A DNA stretch of 12,362 bases from DASWHK01 sp036398215 (lineage in GTDB: Bacteria; Acidobacteriota; UBA890). The stretch spans positions 1 to 12,362 of the forward strand of contig DASWHK010000257.1 in the NCBI GenBank assembly GCA_036398215.1, written 5' to 3'. Shown one piece after another: positions 5,913 through 12,362 of this stretch (the stretch's first letter is position 1; each line of letters begins with the position of its first letter). Below the pieces are notes generated by a model. That model did not search any database. It saw only the letters and a list, made by a program, of their open reading frames with translations, and was not told the DNA's origin. The position numbers and the translations under genes are program-made.

Positions 5913-7436
5913 TCAGGCCGACGTGGCCAGCGCGCTGTCGATCGAGCGGGCGGCCGCCGGCGGCATGTGGAGCTGCCACCATTGGTCGGCGCGCGGCGCG
6001 TTCCAGGAGGTTTGCAGGGGGACGGCGGCGAGGGCGACGGCGAGCTCGCGGGCGTTGGCGAAGCGGTCGGCGGGGTCCTTTTCGAGGCACTTCATCACGA
6101 TTCGCTCGAGCTCGGCGGGGATCGGCAGCTCGGTGCGGCGTGACGGGGGAACGGGCGCCGTCTTGACGTGCTCGACGATCAGCGCCAACCCGGTTTCGGC
6201 TTCGAAGACGCGTGTGCCGGTCAACAACCAGTAGGCGACGCAGCCGAGGGCGTAGATGTCGGCGCGGCCGTCGACGCCGTTGCGGCGCACGGCCATCTCC
6301 GGCGCCATGTAGGCCGGCGTGCCGCTCGTCGTCCCCTCCGCCGTCAGCTGGGTCGAATCCTCCGCTCGCTCCCGCGTTTGGACGAGCCCGAAGTCCAGCA
6401 GCTTGACGAAGTCGAGGCCCGGGCCTCGCCGCGAGAGGTGCAGGTTCGCCGGCTTGATGTCCCGATGCGTCATCCCGTGCTCGTGAGCATCGGCCAGCGA
6501 ATCGCAGGCCTGCATCAGCAGGTGGACCGCGCGCTCCGCCGGGACCGGGCCGAAGCGCCCGACCAGGTTCTCGAGATCGAGCCCCTCGAGGTACTCCATG
6601 GCGTAGAAGAAGTGTCCGTCGCCGGTGACGCCGGCGTCGTAGATGGCGACCGTGTGGGGTGAGCGCAGGCGCGCCGCCGCCAGCGCCTCTCGCTCGAAGC
6701 GCTGCAGGATCTGGCGTGCCCCGGCCCTGTCGGCGGCGTCGAGCTTGTCGCCGCGAATCAGCTTGACCGCCGCCGGGCGTGCCAGCGTTCGATGGCTCGC
6801 CTTCCAGACTTCGCCCATGCCGCCGCTGCCGATCAGCTCGTGGAGCTCATAAAAGGTGGTGCGCCGCGACTCGTAGGCGACGACCAGGTACCTGTCGATC
6901 ACCGCCGCCGCGGCGACGGCGACGATGGCGCCGGCGCCGAGCAGCAGGACGTTATCGAAGACGCGCGCCGGCGCCGCGGCTTCGAAGGCGGCTTGCAGCT
7001 CCGGATGACGGATACGAATCAGCCATGCGACCAGCAGCGGCGTGAGGCCGATCGCGGCGACGCCGGCGGCGGCGCGGGCCACGGAGTTGGGCACGAAGAC
7101 GGCGTAGGCGACCATCAACAGCGTGAACCGCAAAAGGTTGTGGTACCAAGCTGCGGAGCCGCTGCCGGCTTGCAGGTCGGCCACGCCGAGACCATAGGCC
7201 TGCGCCGCGATGTAGGCCGCAACCGTCGCAAAGACGGCGATCTCGACGGCGCGCAACTGCCACAGCGGCCAATCCTGGCGAGCGAACAGCAGCGCCGTCG
7301 CGCCCGCCATCAACACCGCCATCGCGGCGTGCCCGAGCGCCCCTCCAGCGGCCGGCGAGAGGAGGTCGTAGGCCACCAGGAGCGCGAAGCCGGCCGACAT
7401 GGCGCCGGCGAAGACGCCGAGCAGAATCCGTGCCAT
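5913..7436 (-). CDS. Six-TM integral membrane Ser/Thr protein kinase
   Basis: A 507-residue protein with a hydrophobic N-terminal half and a C-terminal kinase. About six TM helices are visible (roughly 3-25, 33-52, 61-83, 100-117, 121-141 and 160-186). The kinase domain follows directly (about 195-465): GSGGMGEV (203-210), AAVK with Lys225, Glu248 or Glu250 in helix C (LQRFEREALAAARL), HRDIKPAN (324-331), DFG (348-350), APE (378-380). All catalytic residues are present. A short tail after 475 has WW and Ala-rich sequence. The TM-then-kinase order is the reverse of most bacterial Hanks kinases and is known from Acidobacteriota and relatives. The N-terminal module is a membrane-embedded sensor of unknown ligand. 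GAGGG lies about 10 nt before the ATG. It is 179 bp upstream of the propeller kinase on the same strand and may share its transcript. Confidence 0.92.
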   Translation of the reverse strand: MARILLGVFAGAMSAGFALLVAYDLLSPAAGGALGHAAMAVLMAGATALLFARQDWPLWQLRAVEIAVFATVAAYIAAQAYGLGVADLQAGSGSAAWYHNLLRFTLLMVAYAVFVPNSVARAAAGVAAIGLTPLLVAWLIRIRHPELQAAFEAAAPARVFDNVLLLGAGAIVAVAAAAVIDRYLVVAYESRRTTFYELHELIGSGGMGEVWKASHRTLARPAAVKLIRGDKLDAADRAGARQILQRFEREALAAARLRSPHTVAIYDAGVTGDGHFFYAMEYLEGLDLENLVGRFGPVPAERAVHLLMQACDSLADAHEHGMTHRDIKPANLHLSRRGPGLDFVKLLDFGLVQTRERAEDSTQLTAEGTTSGTPAYMAPEMAVRRNGVDGRADIYALGCVAYWLLTGTRVFEAETGLALIVEHVKTAPVPPSRRTELPIPAELERIVMKCLEKDPADRFANARELAVALAAVPLQTSWNAPRADQWWQLHMPPAAARSIDSALATSA

Positions 7437-7775
7437 GACCGCGCGACCCTCGTGCGCGCCGCCCTGACCGGGCGACAGGCCGGAATCCGGTCACAGGTGG
7501 AACAGGCAGATGGGCGTCTCGGCGGCGATCGGGTCGATGTTTCGCGTCGTCATGGCGTTGCATTGGAAAGGGCGCGATCGCGATCCACGCAGGTGGCCTC
7601 GCCAGCGCCCTCGAGTCGCACGATGCTCCCGACATCCTGGCTGGCATCGTGGCTATCGAGTGTAGCAGGCGGAGCATCGCCCGGGTGGCGGCGGCAAACT
7701 TCACCGGAATGCAGTTGAGCCGCTCGTGGTGCCTCTGCGAGAATAGGACGGCATTCGCGGACTGGACCGATCGAC
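7437..7775. other. Divergent intergenic region between two kinase genes (339 bp)
   Basis: It separates the minus-strand six-TM kinase from the plus-strand TonB_C kinase and should hold promoters for both. For the plus gene, TTGAGC (7715-7720) and GAGAAT (7739-7744) with 18-bp spacing are the best sigma-70-like pair I can see, about 30 bp before the ATG; this is weak. The perfect palindrome GATCGCGATC is at 7576-7585. A 20-codon minus-strand frame at 7491-7553 has no Shine-Dalgarno. I see no RNA gene or longer repeat. Confidence 0.5.
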
Positions 7776-10664
7776 ATGACCAGCTTTGAGGGCTCCGGGG
7801 GACGGGATCTCACCGGCAAACTGCTAGACAACCGCTACCGCGTCGAGTCGAAGCTCGGCGAGGGCGGAATGGCCGCCGTCTATCTGGCAGCCGACGAGCG
7901 CCTCGGCCGCCACGTGGTCGTCAAGGTGCCGCTCGAGATCTTCTTGACCGTTTCGGGGTTTCGGGAGCGGTTCGCCCAGGAGATCCACGCTCTGATCCGT
8001 CTCGATCACCCGTTCATCGGCAAGATCCTCGATCGCGGCGAGGTGTCCGGGGTGCCCTTTGCCGTCCTCCAGTACCTGGCCGGCGGCAGCCTCGTGAACC
8101 GTATCGAGGAGGCCGGAGGGCGGCTGACCCCCGAGCAGATCAGCGGCTGGCTGCCGCGGGTCGCGGGCGCCCTGGACTTCATCCACGCCCGCAACTTCCT
8201 GCACCGTGACATCAAGCCCGCCAACATCCTTTTCGACAGCGAGCGCAACGTCTACATCGCCGACTTCGGGATCGCCAAGGTGCTGGGCGACAAGGAGTTC
8301 ACCAACCTGACTCAGACCGGCACGCTGCCCGGGACCGTTGCCTACATGGCGCCCGAGGCCGGCGAGCATCGCCCGCCGGGCCCGTCCTACGACCAGTACG
8401 CGCTCGCGGTCGTCGTTTACCAGGCCCTGTCGGGGGACCTCCCCCATGAGATGAGCGACTCGCCGATCTCGGCGCTCGTGCAGAAGATCATCAACAAGCC
8501 TGTACCGCTGGCGCAGGTCTGTCCCCATCTCCCATCGGGGATTTGCGAGGCCGTCATGCAGGCGCTGAGCCCGTCGCCCGAGGCCCGCTTCGAATCCTGC
8601 AGGGCCTTCGCCGAGGCGTTCGCCGCGGGCCTCCAGACGGCGCCGGCCGGAGTCGTCGCGCCGGCGGCAAGGGCGACGGAACAGGCGCAGAGGAAGGGTG
8701 CGGTCGGGGCCGGCGAGACCGTGGTGACGGACGAGACGGTGGTGACGGGAGACCCGATCGTGACCGACGAGACGGTGGTGACGGGGGACCTGGTCGTGAC
8801 CGACGAAACGGCGGTGACGGGGGACCCGGTGGTGACCGGGGAACTGCCGACGGAGATCCTCACCGATCCACCGGCGACACCGGAGCCGGAGACCGCTGCG
8901 CCGCCGGATCGACCGCCCGTCGCAGCGCCCGAGGGTCCGCCGGTGGTGATGCCGGAAGGACCGTCCGCCGAAGCGCCCGAGAGGCCGCCGGTGGTGATGC
9001 CGAAAAGGCCTCCGGTGGTCATGCCGGAGAGACCGCCGGTGGTGATGCCCGACGAGTCGCAGCGGGTTCCGATGGCCGCGATGTCGAAGCCGAAATGGCG
9101 GCTGCCGACCCTGCGCTTGCCGCAGATCAGTCTCCCGAGGATCAGCCTCCCGGAGGTCAGCCTCCCTTCCGTGACCCTTGGCGCCGACGTCCGGCGACGG
9201 TTGTTCATCGGGGCGGGCATCGCCGCCGCGGTGGTCATCGTCGCAGGGCTCGTCATCGCCGTGGCTACGGGACGGCTTGGCCGGGGCCGACCGGCGGGGA
9301 CGCCGGAGACCGGGACCTCTCGGCCGGGCCTCACGGCGGCGGATTCGCTGGCTGGGCCGCCGATCGACAGTGAGGCGACGCAACCCACCATCGCGGACGC
9401 AGGGGAGGGCGCCCCGCCCCCACAGGGGGCCGCGCCGCCGCCGATTTCGACGGAAACGGTTGAGCCGGCCGGCGCTGCCGAGGATCAGACCGCCAAGCCC
9501 GCCGCCGAGAAGCCGCCCGACGATCCGGTTGCCCCAGCCACCGAGCCAACCGCCGCGGCCGAGCCTCCCGTGACGCCGCCGGCCGCAGGCGAACAGCCGC
9601 CCGTTGCCGGGGCGAACGAGCCGGAGGCCGCCCCGATCGGCGAGACGCGGGCGCCGAGCCGCATCTCCGCGATAAGGCCGGACTACCCCGAGATTCCATT
9701 CGCCCTGGCCATCGAGGGCGAGGTGACCGTCGAGGCGACGATCGACGTGAACGGCGACGTGAAGGCGGCCACCGTGGCCAACAGCCTCCATCCCCTGCTC
9801 GACAGGGCCGCAATCGACGCGGTCCAGCAGTGGAAGTACGAGCCGGCGCTGGTGAACGGCGAGCCGCGCGAGTACCCGCTGACCGCGACGCTCGTGTTTG
9901 CGCTGCCACCCCGCCCGCAGCCGGCGCCGGTGGATGAGCCCGACGTCGAGAGCGACCGCCAGCTCGACACGATCCGGTCCATGACCGACATCGCCGCCGC
10001 GCTCGAGGTATTCCACCAGTCGAGCAACTCGTACCCGCAGGCCCTCGAGGAGCTGGCTCCGTTCATGCCGGCGGTCCCCACCCTCGACGGTTGGGATACG
10101 CCTTTTTGGTACGGCAACCTGGGCGCTGAGTACTGGCTGGTATCGTTCGGGCGCGACGCCGCGCCGGGCCCGGCAGCTCCCGCGGGCTGGGAGGTCGGCG
10201 ACGCGTTTGAGGCCGACATTCGGTTGCGCGCGGGGGAGTTCGATCAGGTTCCGGAATACACGGCGGCCGCCGACCCGGGGCCGCAACCCGCCGCGGCCGG
10301 CATCGAGACGGTCCCGCTCACCGACGACGTGATCCGGCCGCAGCTCGATCCTGACTCGGTATCGTTCGCCTTCGACCGCACGACGCTGAACGCGATCGGG
10401 TTGGTGGCGCGCCGGGTCAGCGTCCACTGCCTGGTACTGGCCGACGGGTCCGTTGCGGAGGCGCGCGTGCTCCAGGTGGATCCGGGTATCACGCCGGCCG
10501 CGACGGAGAGCGCGTTCAAGGACTCGGCGCGCCAGAGTGCCGTCGACCGCTGGCGCTTCGTCCCGGCAACCAGGGACGGCGAAGCGGTCGCCGTCTGGCA
10601 CCTGGTTCACGTCCAATACCAGCCGAGCCGCCAGCCGGCGGAAGATCTCGCCATCCGGCGGTGA
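7776..10664 (+). CDS. Membrane Ser/Thr kinase with TonB_C, GspG-like and second TonB_C-like extracytoplasmic domains
   Basis: 962 residues. The cytoplasmic kinase (about 20-288) has GEGGMAAV (28-35), Lys50, Glu69, HRDIKPAN (143-150), DFG (163-165) and APE (192-194), and should be active. A low-complexity segment (300-470) holds a Thr-rich 12-residue repeat (314-356), an RPPVVMP repeat (403-426) and an LPxIS repeat (448-468). A TM helix is at about 476-499, then a Pro/Ala/Glu-rich linker. Domain 635-710 is TonB C-terminal-like: DYPEIPFALAIEGEV, then LDRAAIDAVQQWKYEPA. Domain 728-800 looks like the globular part of GspG/pseudopilins: MTDIAAALEVFHQSSNSYP, GWDTPFWYG, YWLVSFGRDA, without the prepilin helix. 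Domain 850-948 resembles a degenerate TonB_C (SAVDRWRFVPA...VHVQYQ). The kinase and first TonB_C calls are firm; the other two are weaker. The start at 7776 is the only good one, with weak GGAC upstream. A substrate or ligand cannot be deduced. Confidence 0.93.
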   Translation: MTSFEGSGGRDLTGKLLDNRYRVESKLGEGGMAAVYLAADERLGRHVVVKVPLEIFLTVSGFRERFAQEIHALIRLDHPFIGKILDRGEVSGVPFAVLQYLAGGSLVNRIEEAGGRLTPEQISGWLPRVAGALDFIHARNFLHRDIKPANILFDSERNVYIADFGIAKVLGDKEFTNLTQTGTLPGTVAYMAPEAGEHRPPGPSYDQYALAVVVYQALSGDLPHEMSDSPISALVQKIINKPVPLAQVCPHLPSGICEAVMQALSPSPEARFESCRAFAEAFAAGLQTAPAGVVAPAARATEQAQRKGAVGAGETVVTDETVVTGDPIVTDETVVTGDLVVTDETAVTGDPVVTGELPTEILTDPPATPEPETAAPPDRPPVAAPEGPPVVMPEGPSAEAPERPPVVMPKRPPVVMPERPPVVMPDESQRVPMAAMSKPKWRLPTLRLPQISLPRISLPEVSLPSVTLGADVRRRLFIGAGIAAAVVIVAGLVIAVATGRLGRGRPAGTPETGTSRPGLTAADSLAGPPIDSEATQPTIADAGEGAPPPQGAAPPPISTETVEPAGAAEDQTAKPAAEKPPDDPVAPATEPTAAAEPPVTPPAAGEQPPVAGANEPEAAPIGETRAPSRISAIRPDYPEIPFALAIEGEVTVEATIDVNGDVKAATVANSLHPLLDRAAIDAVQQWKYEPALVNGEPREYPLTATLVFALPPRPQPAPVDEPDVESDRQLDTIRSMTDIAAALEVFHQSSNSYPQALEELAPFMPAVPTLDGWDTPFWYGNLGAEYWLVSFGRDAAPGPAAPAGWEVGDAFEADIRLRAGEFDQVPEYTAAADPGPQPAAAGIETVPLTDDVIRPQLDPDSVSFAFDRTTLNAIGLVARRVSVHCLVLADGSVAEARVLQVDPGITPAATESAFKDSARQSAVDRWRFVPATRDGEAVAVWHLVHVQYQPSRQPAEDLAIRR
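8715..8840 (+). repeat. 36-bp tandem repeat coding a Thr-rich 12-residue unit
   Basis: Three full units (8733-8768, 8769-8804, 8805-8840) follow a half unit at 8715-8732. The units read ETVVTGDPIVTD, ETVVTGDLVVTD and ETAVTGDPVVTG. Thr recurs at fixed positions (2, 5 and 11), with acidic residues between. It lies on the cytoplasmic side of the third kinase, so the Thr residues are possible autophosphorylation sites; that is inference. Confidence 0.85.
8982..9053 (+). repeat. 24-bp tandem repeat coding RPPVVMP(E/K/D)
   Basis: Three consecutive 8-residue units (residues 403-426 of the third kinase), with a divergent extra copy GPPVVMPE at residues 387-394. Pro-rich, probably extended linker. 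Confidence 0.8.
9117..9179 (+). repeat. 15-bp repeat coding the 5-residue unit LP-x-(I/V)-(S/T)
   Basis: Four units (LPQIS, LPRIS, LPEVS, LPSVT) at residues 448-467, ending in Leu468 and only about 8 residues before the TM helix. The regular alternation suggests a stiff juxtamembrane stalk on the cytoplasmic side. Confidence 0.75.
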
Positions 10665-10682
10665 GATCGACCGGTGTCGATC
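10665..10682. terminator. Short hairpin just after the third kinase stop
   Basis: GATCGAC (10665-10671), loop CGGT, GTCGATC (10676-10682), starting at the first base after the TGA. The 7-bp stem is perfect, but there is no T-tract, so it may be a weak or Rho-assisted terminator or an RNA 3'-end stabiliser. Confidence 0.35.
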
Positions 10683-10717
10683 GGGCACGCCTCCCGCCGC
10701 GAGGGTAGACTCGGCAG

Positions 10718-10727
10718 TCACATGTGA
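10718..10727. promoter_or_regulatory. Perfect palindrome TCACATGTGA upstream of the M14 peptidase
   Basis: A 10-bp perfect dyad 22 bp before the peptidase ATG and about 12 bp before its AGGAG. The nearby TAGACT (10706-10711) could be a -10 element, which would place the palindrome near the transcription start as an operator. No matching regulator is visible. Confidence 0.25.
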
Positions 10728-10749
10728 TCACGCCCACCAGGAGATCCCG

Positions 10750-12362
10750 ATGAAGCTTCGCCCTTCCGTGATTGCCGCGACCCTGCTGCTGGCATTGGTG
10801 CTGGCGTTGCCGGCGGCGACCGTCCATGGCCGGGCGCCGGTCCCGGCGCCGTCCCAACAGCTGCAAACCCCCGCCGAGCGGGTCGACTACTCGCAGGGCG
10901 GGACGCTCTACGAGCCGCTGATGGAGTTCGTCTACGAGCTCGAGTCGCGGAGCGACCTGATGAACGTCGTCAAGCTCACCGAGACCCTCATGGGTCGCGA
11001 CGTCGTCTTGTGCATGCTGACGAGCCCGGCGGTGTTCCGGCCCTCCGATCTCGCCAAGTCCGACAAGCCGATCGTGCTGATCGTCAACAACGTTCATGGA
11101 GGAGAGGTGGCGGGCAAGGACGCGGCGATGGAGATCATGCGCGACCTGGTGATGGGCGATCTGCGGCCGCTGCTCGACGAGGTCGTGGTGCTGGTGGTGC
11201 CGACGATCAACCCCGACGGCGCCGAGGTGCGGCGGCGCACCAACGAGGAGGGCTTCGATCTCAACCGCGACTACATCAAGCTCGAGTCGCAGGAGATCCA
11301 CGCCCTGGTGACCCAGGTCATCCAGGAGTGGCAGCCCGACATCTGGGTCGACACCCACCACGGCGGCTCGGCCCCCTACACGCTGACGTATCAGACGAAC
11401 ATGAACCCGGCCGGCGACCAGGAGATCGTCGCCTTGGGCAACGACCGCATTCTCTCCCGTGTCCGCGCCGCGCTGCGGGCCGAGGACTACGACGGCTTCT
11501 GGTATACGGGCACCGGCACGGTCGATGGGGTCCAGGGCTGGGTGCCGACGTCGGTCGAGCCCCGCAAGCAGCACGTCTTCGCGACGCTGGCCAACAGCGT
11601 CGGTTTCCTGTTCGAGACCCCGAGCAGCAGCCACAGGGTGACCGACAACGGCACCGAGGTGGTCGCCATTCCCGACGGCGAGCGCTACCGGCACCAGGTT
11701 CGCGGCCAGTACATCGGCCAGCGTGAGCTGATTCGCTTCGCCGCCGAGGAGACCGAGGATCTGCTGGCCGTCGTGCGGGGCGCTCGCGAGCGCGCCGTCC
11801 GGCTGGGCAACGACGATGCCGACGACGACCAGATCGTCCTCGAGTACCGGCAGGTGGCCAAGTATCAGGACGACTTCTGGCGCCGGACCGGCGGCGGCCG
11901 CGGTGGCCGCGGCGGCCGGGGCGGCGGCGGCGGGCAGGGCGGCGGCGGCGGCGCGCAGCAGGCCGACTACGAGCTGGTCAACGGCCCGATCTTCACCCTG
12001 TTCGAGCCCACCCGTACGACCACGAGGCCGTGGGGATACCTGATCCCGCCGAGCCTGACCAAGGTCGTGCCCATCCTGCTGGAGCACGACATCGCGGTGA
12101 AGCGGCTCACCGAGCCGGTGAGCCTCGAGGTGGAGGCCTACGATGCCACCGCCGTCGCCGATACCCAGTACTTCCAGGCCCACTACCTGAAGGCCGTGGT
12201 GGCCGACAAGGTCACCGAGACCGTCGAGTTCCCCGCCGGCACCTTCTTCGTTCCCAGCGGCCAGCCGCTGTCGAACTTCATCAGCTACATCCTCGAGCCC
12301 GAGACCAACGACAACCTGGTGACCTGGGGCTACCTCGACAACGTGCTCCGGGCTACCGGCGA
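10750..12362 (+). CDS. Secreted M14-family zinc carboxypeptidase-like metallopeptidase (3' end outside window)
   Basis: 537 codons are visible from the ATG, with AGGAG (10739-10743) 6 nt upstream. A Sec signal peptide is present: MKLR, hydrophobic core at about 7-22, Ala-rich cleavage region near PAATVHG. The M14 active site is complete: zinc ligands His116 and Glu119 in VNNVHGGEV, NPDG (154-157), Asn172-Arg173 in LNRDY for substrate carboxylate binding, zinc ligand His203 (or 204) in DTHHGG, and catalytic Glu289 in FLFETPS. Residues 1-340 therefore form a carboxypeptidase fold. A Gly/Arg-rich insert (381-401) separates it from a C-terminal region (about 404 onward, including PWGYLIPPSLTKVVPILLEHDIAVKRL) seen in large M14-like proteins of Acidobacteriota. 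It likely trims peptides or proteins outside the cytoplasmic membrane; the substrate is unknown. It follows the third kinase by 85 bp on the same strand, with a hairpin between, so co-transcription is uncertain. Confidence 0.92.
   Translation, partial: MKLRPSVIAATLLLALVLALPAATVHGRAPVPAPSQQLQTPAERVDYSQGGTLYEPLMEFVYELESRSDLMNVVKLTETLMGRDVVLCMLTSPAVFRPSDLAKSDKPIVLIVNNVHGGEVAGKDAAMEIMRDLVMGDLRPLLDEVVVLVVPTINPDGAEVRRRTNEEGFDLNRDYIKLESQEIHALVTQVIQEWQPDIWVDTHHGGSAPYTLTYQTNMNPAGDQEIVALGNDRILSRVRAALRAEDYDGFWYTGTGTVDGVQGWVPTSVEPRKQHVFATLANSVGFLFETPSSSHRVTDNGTEVVAIPDGERYRHQVRGQYIGQRELIRFAAEETEDLLAVVRGARERAVRLGNDDADDDQIVLEYRQVAKYQDDFWRRTGGGRGGRGGRGGGGGQGGGGGAQQADYELVNGPIFTLFEPTRTTTRPWGYLIPPSLTKVVPILLEHDIAVKRLTEPVSLEVEAYDATAVADTQYFQAHYLKAVVADKVTETVEFPAGTFFVPSGQPLSNFISYILEPETNDNLVTWGYLDNVLRATG
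11890..11952 (+). repeat. GGC-rich low-complexity tract coding a Gly/Arg insert in the M14 peptidase
   Basis: Residues 381-401 are nearly all Gly with periodic Arg (GGGRGGRGGRGGGGGQ, then more Gly and Ala-Gln). The DNA is almost pure GGC/CGC codons and is prone to length change. It sits between the catalytic domain and the C-terminal region, as a flexible linker would. Confidence 0.85.

Noticed and set aside
5734..6090. A 119-residue N-terminal extension of the propeller kinase
   Set aside because: The sequence is Arg/Pro-rich, overlaps the end of the six-TM kinase, and the family normally begins just before the kinase domain, as at MIGSSLGPYR.
7491..7553. A 20-residue minus-strand frame, MTTRNIDPIAAETPICLFHL, upstream of the six-TM kinase
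   Set aside because: No ribosome binding site and no modifying-enzyme or transporter gene nearby that would support a peptide precursor; too short to support alone.
8417..9391. Minus-strand frame coding Gly/Ser/Thr-rich repeats (GGLSG-, TTGSPV-type)
   Set aside because: The repeats are the reverse reading of the genuine tandem repeats in the kinase linker, so they carry no independent evidence.
7824..10721. A 965-codon open frame on the minus strand, antisense to the third kinase
   Set aside because: The plus frame has complete kinase and TonB_C motifs. The antisense product is rich in Arg, Gly and His with no domain, as expected from GC-rich codon bias.
10516..12183. A 555-codon minus-strand frame
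   Set aside because: It is antisense to the M14 peptidase, whose active-site residues are all in place on the plus strand.
1..12362. Search for CRISPR arrays, transposases, insertion-sequence ends, integrases and rRNA/tRNA genes
   Set aside because: No regularly spaced direct repeats, DDE or recombinase motifs, or conserved RNA segments were recognised; the only tandem repeats are in coding sequence.

Overview
The window is GC-rich bacterial DNA that looks like an Acidobacteriota genome. The reasons are a PadR regulator followed directly by what looks like an ADOP-type ABC permease, a 6-bladed beta-propeller lipoprotein, three large membrane-bound Ser/Thr kinases (one with a TolB/PD40 propeller sensor), and a secreted M14 metallopeptidase. 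This assignment rests on gene content alone; there is no rRNA or other phylogenetic marker in the window.

Layout: (1) 1-422, minus strand: the first codons of a probable ADOP/FtsX-type permease, and the padR-like gene 3 bp upstream of it. Two 19-bp inverted repeats lie upstream of padR. (2) 663-2143: two convergent broken genes. One is a beta-propeller lipoprotein with two frameshifts; the other is the sensor half of a membrane sensor protein, probably a histidine kinase. They meet tail to tail near 1545-1585, and each has lost its 3' part. (3) 2344-2955, plus strand: a small exported mono-haem c-type cytochrome. A related 33-nt hairpin element lies inside its 5' end and another just past its stop; the second is part of a convergent hairpin. 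(4) 2998-7436, minus strand: two Ser/Thr kinases in tandem, one a six-TM/kinase protein and one a kinase/TM/PD40-propeller protein. (5) 7776-10664, plus strand and divergent: a third kinase with an unusual extracytoplasmic half, TonB_C, then a GspG-like globular domain, then a degenerate second TonB_C. Three different tandem repeats lie between its kinase domain and its TM helix. (6) 10750 to the window end: an exported M14 zinc carboxypeptidase-like enzyme with a complete active site and a glycine-rich insert, cut by the window edge.

The three kinases keep all canonical catalytic motifs but differ in sensory part and topology: an extracytoplasmic propeller, a multi-TM module, and TonB_C/pseudopilin-like domains. 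The most plausible reading is a local phospho-signalling cluster at the cell envelope. The TonB_C/GspG-like kinase is the most novel item in the window. I found no mobile element, CRISPR array, rRNA or tRNA.
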